A stretch of DNA of 17,265 nt from Candidatus Saccharibacteria bacterium UBA7683. Lineage in GTDB: Bacteria; Patescibacteriota; Saccharimonadia; Saccharimonadales; UBA7683. The notes under the pieces are model-generated. The model did no database searches, was not told the DNA's origin, and was given only the letters and a program-made list of their open reading frames with translations. The translations under genes and the position numbers were made by a program. The stretch is from contig DLGX01000081.1 of assembly GCA_002482925.1 (NCBI GenBank), positions 1 through 17,265 of the forward strand. The letters run 5' to 3'. Positions 14,113 through 17,265 of this stretch are shown here, piece by piece; the first letter of the stretch is position 1, and each line of letters opens with the position of its first letter.

Positions 14113-14551
14113 GGTTTGCCTTCAGTATGATTGTTACCATAACCGCTATCCATACAACTTCAAGCAGAATCCCTACAGGGTGTTCAAACCACTGAATTGT
14201 ACTATGGAATTTTGTAATTGGATCAAATGCTGAAAAATTATTAAGATTTCCTTTAAGTCCGTAATACAGCCACGCGAGATCGGGTGACATTGCTGCAAAT
14301 CCGCAGATAGCTAATAGCACGGGGTTTTGCACCTTTTTCTTTAATAAGAAGATTGCAAACACGCATGCCAAAAACCCATCAATAAGTAGCCACGCAAACA
14401 TAGTAGGGCCACCAAATGCCATGCCAATTCCAAAGTGCGGAATAGCATCGCATACAAAGTGCGAAAGAAATGCTAATGGAATTGCTAGATACGGACGTTT
14501 TACTAAACTTGCGATCATAGCACCGGCTAGAGCATGGCTTGTGGTTGTCAT
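14075..14551 (-). CDS. YdjM-like membrane protein (putative metal-dependent hydrolase)
   Basis: This 158-residue membrane protein has the N-terminal pattern of the YdjM/DUF457 family: TSHALAGAMI (4-13), then AFLSHFVCDAIPHFG with His31, Asp35 and His39 as likely metal ligands. It has four or so hydrophobic segments. A second conserved-looking acidic position is in SPDLAWLYYG in the third segment. The family is described as putative membrane hydrolases; the substrate is unknown. Its start overlaps the MazG-like stop (ATGA), and its last 38 bases overlap recX, so it is embedded in the recA-recX operon. No functional connection to recombination is established. Confidence 0.72.
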   Translation of the reverse strand: MTTTSHALAGAMIASLVKRPYLAIPLAFLSHFVCDAIPHFGIGMAFGGPTMFAWLLIDGFLACVFAIFLLKKKVQNPVLLAICGFAAMSPDLAWLYYGLKGNLNNFSAFDPITKFHSTIQWFEHPVGILLEVVWIAVMVTIILKANHENYKDTATSKA

Positions 14552-14871
14552 TTCCAGGTACGAGTTTCGTTTTTTAGTTCTTTATTTGCGACTGCCTGAG
14601 CCATATCGATTTCACACATCTGCGCAACGCCTAGCAGTACTATCTGTACATCTGCAAGTTCATCGGCTACTTCTTTTTTTTCAGTAGAATCACTGAACTT
14701 TATACCAGCAATGGTGCGTATTGCCTTAGCAAGCTCGCCCACTTCTTCCATAAGCATGACGAGCTTTTTGCTATGATCCTTTAGCTCAAAACCTCTTTCA
14801 ACTGCCTTTTCTTGCACATAGGCCTGAAGCTCTTTCAAAGTGAAGTCTTCAATAGGTTTTCCGACAGACAT
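14548..14871 (-). CDS. MazG-like nucleotide pyrophosphohydrolase
   Basis: This 107-residue, all-alpha protein of the MazG/NTP-PPase superfamily probably removes pyrophosphate from nucleoside triphosphates, for example in housecleaning of non-canonical dNTPs. Metal-binding motifs are MEEVGELAKA (41-50, EExxE) and EVADELADV (67-75, ExxD). The C-terminus NKELKNETRTW resembles the N/K/R-containing end of the family. It is a single-domain form, not the tandem-domain MazG of E. coli. It lies eight bases after the recA stop, has no good ribosome-binding site and overlaps the following gene by four bases, so it is probably co-transcribed with recA. Confidence 0.85.
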   Translation of the reverse strand: MSVGKPIEDFTLKELQAYVQEKAVERGFELKDHSKKLVMLMEEVGELAKAIRTIAGIKFSDSTEKKEVADELADVQIVLLGVAQMCEIDMAQAVANKELKNETRTWK

Positions 14872-14879
14872 AATAAGAA

Positions 14880-15923
14880 CTATTCAGCGGCAGCAACTGC
14901 AGCAGCTTCTTTTACCTTCTTGATAATTTCTTCCATTACCTTTGGATTTTCTTTAAGGTATCTTTTTGAAGCTTCACGGCCCTGGCCTATCTTGGCATCG
15001 TTATAGTCAAACCATGCGCCGGCTTTGCCCACTATGCCATACTGCACACCAAGATCTACTGCATCGCCCGTTGCCGAAATTCCTTCGTTGTACATTATGT
15101 CAAACTCTGCAACCCTAAATGGCGGAGCAACTTTGTTCTTGACTACTTTTACTTTGGTTCTGTTGCCGATAATGTTTTCACCATCTTTAATTTGACCAAT
15201 GCGACGAATATCGATACGTACTGAAGCATAGAACTTAAGCGCATTACCACCGGTTGTAGTTTCAGGGTTACCGAACATTACACCGATCTTCATACGAATT
15301 TGGTTAATGAAGATTACGGTACACTGGCTTTTATTAATAATACCGGTAAGCTTTCGGAGTGCTTGGCTCATAAGTCGCGCCTGAAGGCCCATGTGACTGT
15401 CGCCCATGTCACCTTCAATTTCAGCTTGCGGAACAAGTGCGGCAACTGAATCTACTACCACTAAATCGACTGCGTTTGAACGTACGAGCGTTTCAGTAAT
15501 TTCAAGCGCTTGTTCACCGTTATCCGGTTGCGAGATGAAGAGATTTTCAGTATCTACACCTAGACGTTTTGCATATTGCGGATCGAGCGCGTGTTCGGCA
15601 TCAATAAATGCAGCCGTACCGCCCTGCTTTTGAATTTCAGCAATTGCGTGCAGTGACAGTGTGGTTTTACCTGAACTTTCTGGTCCATAAATTTCAATGA
15701 TTCTACCTTTGGGAAACCCGCCACCAAGAGCAAGATCAACCGAAAGTGCACCAGAGCTAAACAGATCAACATCACTTTTGTGAGTTTCCCCAAGCTTCAT
15801 AATTGCACCATCACCAAATTGTTTGGTGATTTGTTCCATGGCTAGGCCAAGTGCTTTTTCTCTACCAGTAGAGTTATCGTTCTTTGTTTCTTTCGCTTTT
15901 GCTGCTTTATCAGACTTTGGCAT
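14880..15923 (-). CDS. recA: RecA recombinase
   Basis: RecA forms filaments on single-stranded DNA and performs strand exchange in repair and uptake of DNA. It has 347 residues. Walker A is GPESSGKTT (80-88), Walker B is LVVVDS (154-159), and the L1/L2 regions and the INQIRMKIGVMFGNPETTTGG block (206-226) are intact. The N-terminal extension is Lys-rich; the C-terminus is Ala/Glu-rich but short, without the long acidic tail seen in E. coli RecA. The ATG at 15923 has GAGGG four bases upstream. No inteins or frameshifts. It heads the recA-mazG-ydjM-recX operon and is divergent from a pilin gene. I see no LexA-type box in the promoter. Confidence 0.98.
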   Translation of the reverse strand: MPKSDKAAKAKETKNDNSTGREKALGLAMEQITKQFGDGAIMKLGETHKSDVDLFSSGALSVDLALGGGFPKGRIIEIYGPESSGKTTLSLHAIAEIQKQGGTAAFIDAEHALDPQYAKRLGVDTENLFISQPDNGEQALEITETLVRSNAVDLVVVDSVAALVPQAEIEGDMGDSHMGLQARLMSQALRKLTGIINKSQCTVIFINQIRMKIGVMFGNPETTTGGNALKFYASVRIDIRRIGQIKDGENIIGNRTKVKVVKNKVAPPFRVAEFDIMYNEGISATGDAVDLGVQYGIVGKAGAWFDYNDAKIGQGREASKRYLKENPKVMEEIIKKVKEAAAVAAAE

Positions 15924-15959
15924 ATACCCTCGCTTTCTTTATCCACCCAGCTAGTACCC

Positions 15960-15965
15960 ATTATA
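15960..15965 (-). promoter_or_regulatory. TATAAT -10 element of recA
   Basis: Perfect TATAAT on the minus strand, 36 bases before the recA ATG. The best -35 candidate at 17-18 bases is poor (TTCATG or TCATGT). The leader would include GAGGG. The 91-base gap 15924-16014 also carries the divergent pilin promoter. Confidence 0.6.
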
Positions 15966-15995
15966 CCTAAGTTGTAAGCCAAACATGAATACTTT

Positions 15996-16004
15996 TGCTA
16001 CAAT
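15996..16004 (+). promoter_or_regulatory. Extended -10 promoter of the solitary pilin gene
   Basis: TGC-TACAAT ends ten bases before the ATG at 16015, predicting a leader of about four bases. AGAACAAGTT between it and the ATG is not a ribosome-binding site. The element would fall inside the coding region if an upstream ATG at 15985 were the start, which supports the later start. Confidence 0.5.
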
Positions 16005-16014
16005 AGAACAAGTT

Positions 16015-16416
16015 ATGAAAAAACTTTCTACAAATTCCGATGGGTTTACCGTTATTGAACTACTCGTTGTTGTATTGGTCTTAGTTGCAATTGGAGTAGT
16101 TGCAGTTACAAATATCAGAAACTTACGGGCAGAAAACAGAGACACCGTAGGTAAAACTGATATTAACGCAGTCTACTATCAACTTGAATCTTTTTACGAA
16201 AAAAATGGCTATTACCCAGAAACGGTTAGCCCAGCTTCGCTAAAAGGAATTGATCCGGAAAGCGTAAAAGATTATTTAGGAAAGTCCATAAGTGTTTCCG
16301 GCAGCCTCTATTCGTATAAGCCAGGTTTTTGTGCTGATGCTAAGTGTAAAAGCTTTGAACTGAGTGCTCAGTTAGAAAAAGAAGCTCCGTACATTAAAAG
16401 AAGCTTGAATAACTAA
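16015..16416 (+). CDS. Solitary type IV pilin-like protein
   Basis: This is a 133-residue prepilin encoded away from the pilus locus. The leader MKKLSTNSDG is followed by FTVIELL with Glu15 at +5; the hydrophobic helix runs to about residue 35. The globular part has a YYQLESFYEKNGYYP helix and loop and a CADAKC cysteine pair near the C-terminus, similar in layout to PilA. I prefer the ATG at 16015 over one ten codons upstream because it gives a normal leader length. It is divergent from recA and ends in a shared stop region with the convergent PH-domain gene. It may be an alternative fibre subunit or a pseudopilin for DNA uptake; neither is shown by the sequence. Confidence 0.9.
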   Translation: MKKLSTNSDGFTVIELLVVVLVLVAIGVVAVTNIRNLRAENRDTVGKTDINAVYYQLESFYEKNGYYPETVSPASLKGIDPESVKDYLGKSISVSGSLYSYKPGFCADAKCKSFELSAQLEKEAPYIKRSLNN

Positions 16417-17183
16417 TTGCCGTATTCGGCTATTGAGCCTTCGTGCATTTGAATAGTAAGCTTTGCAAATTCGTAAGGGTTTTCTACCTGAGTTAACACG
16501 TAGTTATTTTGCTCTCCCGCAGTTTCAATAGTAACTTTCCCTGTCTTAAAAATTCTATCGAGTAGTGTCGGCTGAGAAACGTTAACATCTTCTACTTCGC
16601 CAATATTAAGCTGTGAAACCTCTCTAGCAATAAGGCTGTGGTACTGAATAAATACGACTTTTTGATTTGTAAGAATAAGCCGACTTTTTTTATAGATATA
16701 CGCAGAAAGAAATGAAACACCTGCAACAATCGCTAAAAGTACTACTGCCACCAAACCGCCCACTGCCGTAACATTAGCCGAATTCATACCCATTGAACTT
16801 GCGAACGTAGAATCAGATATTAAAAATATATAGATTGTAATAATTAGAAATGTTGCAGCGCCTCCCATAAGAAAGATTGCGAGCACACCAACTGGGTGTC
16901 TTGTTGCTTGGTATACAATTGCCTCGCTCGGATCATGTTCAAACAAATGCAAGAATTCTTCTGATACTCCCGCTAAGTTCTGGCTTTTTTCTGAATCACC
17001 TTTTTCGCCATAATTAGGCGTGTGAAAACCGGCTCGAATCGGGTCGCTTGGTTCTTCTGCAGGCTGCTGTGAATTAGTATCATTGACCTGATTAGCTTTA
17101 GGAACTTGGTAGTGTTCCATGCCTGTTTGTGAATCTACCGCAACTGAACCGAGGATCTTTTTTTCTGGTTTATTATCATTCAT
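16413..17183 (-). CDS. Two-TM protein with a C-terminal bacterial PH domain
   Basis: This 256-residue membrane protein starts with a polar, probably disordered 80-residue region, followed by an acidic helix (about 75-90), two membrane segments (about 97-123 and 137-163) and a bPH2-type domain (about 164-248) beginning SRLILTNQKVVFIQ and containing TLLDRIFKTGKVTIETAG. PH domains of this type are common in monoderm membrane proteins; ligand and role are unknown. I chose the ATG at 17183: TGG-TATAAT ends seven bases upstream, whereas an in-frame ATG at 17237 would lie ahead of that promoter and add a basic stretch unlike the family. The stop TAG (16415-16413) overlaps the TAA of the convergent pilin gene. 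Confidence 0.75.
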   Translation of the reverse strand: MNDNKPEKKILGSVAVDSQTGMEHYQVPKANQVNDTNSQQPAEEPSDPIRAGFHTPNYGEKGDSEKSQNLAGVSEEFLHLFEHDPSEAIVYQATRHPVGVLAIFLMGGAATFLIITIYIFLISDSTFASSMGMNSANVTAVGGLVAVVLLAIVAGVSFLSAYIYKKSRLILTNQKVVFIQYHSLIAREVSQLNIGEVEDVNVSQPTLLDRIFKTGKVTIETAGEQNNYVLTQVENPYEFAKLTIQMHEGSIAEYGN

Positions 17184-17189
17184 GTCAGT

Positions 17190-17198
17190 ATTATACCA
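17190..17198 (-). promoter_or_regulatory. Extended -10 of the PH-domain gene, leaderless type
   Basis: TGG-TATAAT on the minus strand is followed by ACTGAC and then the ATG at 17183. The six-base gap predicts a transcript starting at or next to the ATG. It also contains the TAA stop (17193-17191) of a possible upstream gene. Confidence 0.55.
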
Positions 17199-17265
17199 AT
17201 TCCACTTGATTCTCGCCTTTGTGTTTTTTGCCAACATGAGAATATGCTTTTGGAGTCACCTTACG
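17191..17265 (-). CDS. Possible C-terminal end of an upstream gene (partial)
   Basis: From the window edge the minus strand is open for 24 codons (RKVTPKAYSHVGKKH..., then a short acidic end and Val) and stops at TAA in 17193-17191. The residue mix is plausible for a real protein tail and the stop position is analogous to tsaE-tsaB, but the stretch is too short to name a family. An alternative is that it is non-coding upstream sequence. Confidence 0.35.
   Translation of the reverse strand, partial: RKVTPKAYSHVGKKHKGENQVELV

Noticed and set aside
15937..15946. TTATCCACC as a second DnaA box near recA
   Set aside because: One mismatch at the last consensus base, in an isolated position with no cluster; not enough to propose a replication site.
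15924..16014. SOS (LexA) box in the recA promoter
   Set aside because: I looked for GAAC-N4-GTTC and CTG-N10-CAG type dyads and saw none that is convincing.

Overview
The window reads as chromosomal DNA of a Candidate Phyla Radiation bacterium, most likely a Saccharibacterium (TM7). This is an inference from gene content: a compact type IV pilus (T4P) locus with PilM/N/O but no outer-membrane secretin, sortase-type C-terminal anchors, a very short TsaB, and densely overlapping genes. TGA is used as a normal stop (for example at the ATGA overlaps pilM/pilN and pilN/pilO), which argues against the UGA=Gly code of Gracilibacteria/Absconditabacteria. No rRNA, tRNA, insertion sequence, phage gene or CRISPR array is visible, and no gene-free stretch exceeds 300 bases.

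Layout, right to left, almost all on the minus strand. (1) 17265-16413: the last codons of an unidentified gene, then a two-TM PH-domain membrane protein. (2) 16015-16416 (+): a solitary type IV pilin-like gene, divergent from recA. (3) 15923-13444: recA, a MazG-like pyrophosphohydrolase, a YdjM-like membrane protein and recX, tightly packed or overlapping. (4) 12870-13439 (+): a double PRC-barrel protein, divergent from pilB and convergent with recX. (5) 12777-4084: the T4P locus, in the order pilB, pilC, major pilin pilA (own strong promoter, Shine-Dalgarno and terminator), two minor pilins, a large PilX-like protein, pilM, pilN, pilO and a small TM protein in the PilP position. (6) 4043-3178: tsaE and a shortened tsaB for the t6A tRNA modification. 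(7) 3091-1088: a 551-residue anchored beta-solenoid surface protein and a 91-residue sortase-signal-like surface protein. (8) 869-1: the N-terminal half of ribonuclease Y, running off the window.

The pilus genes should form one inner-membrane machine: PilB powers extension, PilC is the platform, PilM/N/O are the alignment complex, PilA is the fibre, and the minor pilins plus the PilX-like protein are candidates for the tip. Lack of PilQ and a PilP lipoprotein in this cluster fits a monoderm envelope. RecA, RecX and an isolated pilin next door suggest, but do not prove, a link to DNA uptake.

The most distinctive signal is not a gene family but the promoter layout. Several genes have a near-consensus -10 element only 6-13 bases before the start codon, predicting leaderless or nearly leaderless mRNAs. 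In two cases the upstream stop codon is embedded in that -10 element. Genes with long leaders (pilA, rny, the 551-residue protein) carry clear Shine-Dalgarno sequences instead.
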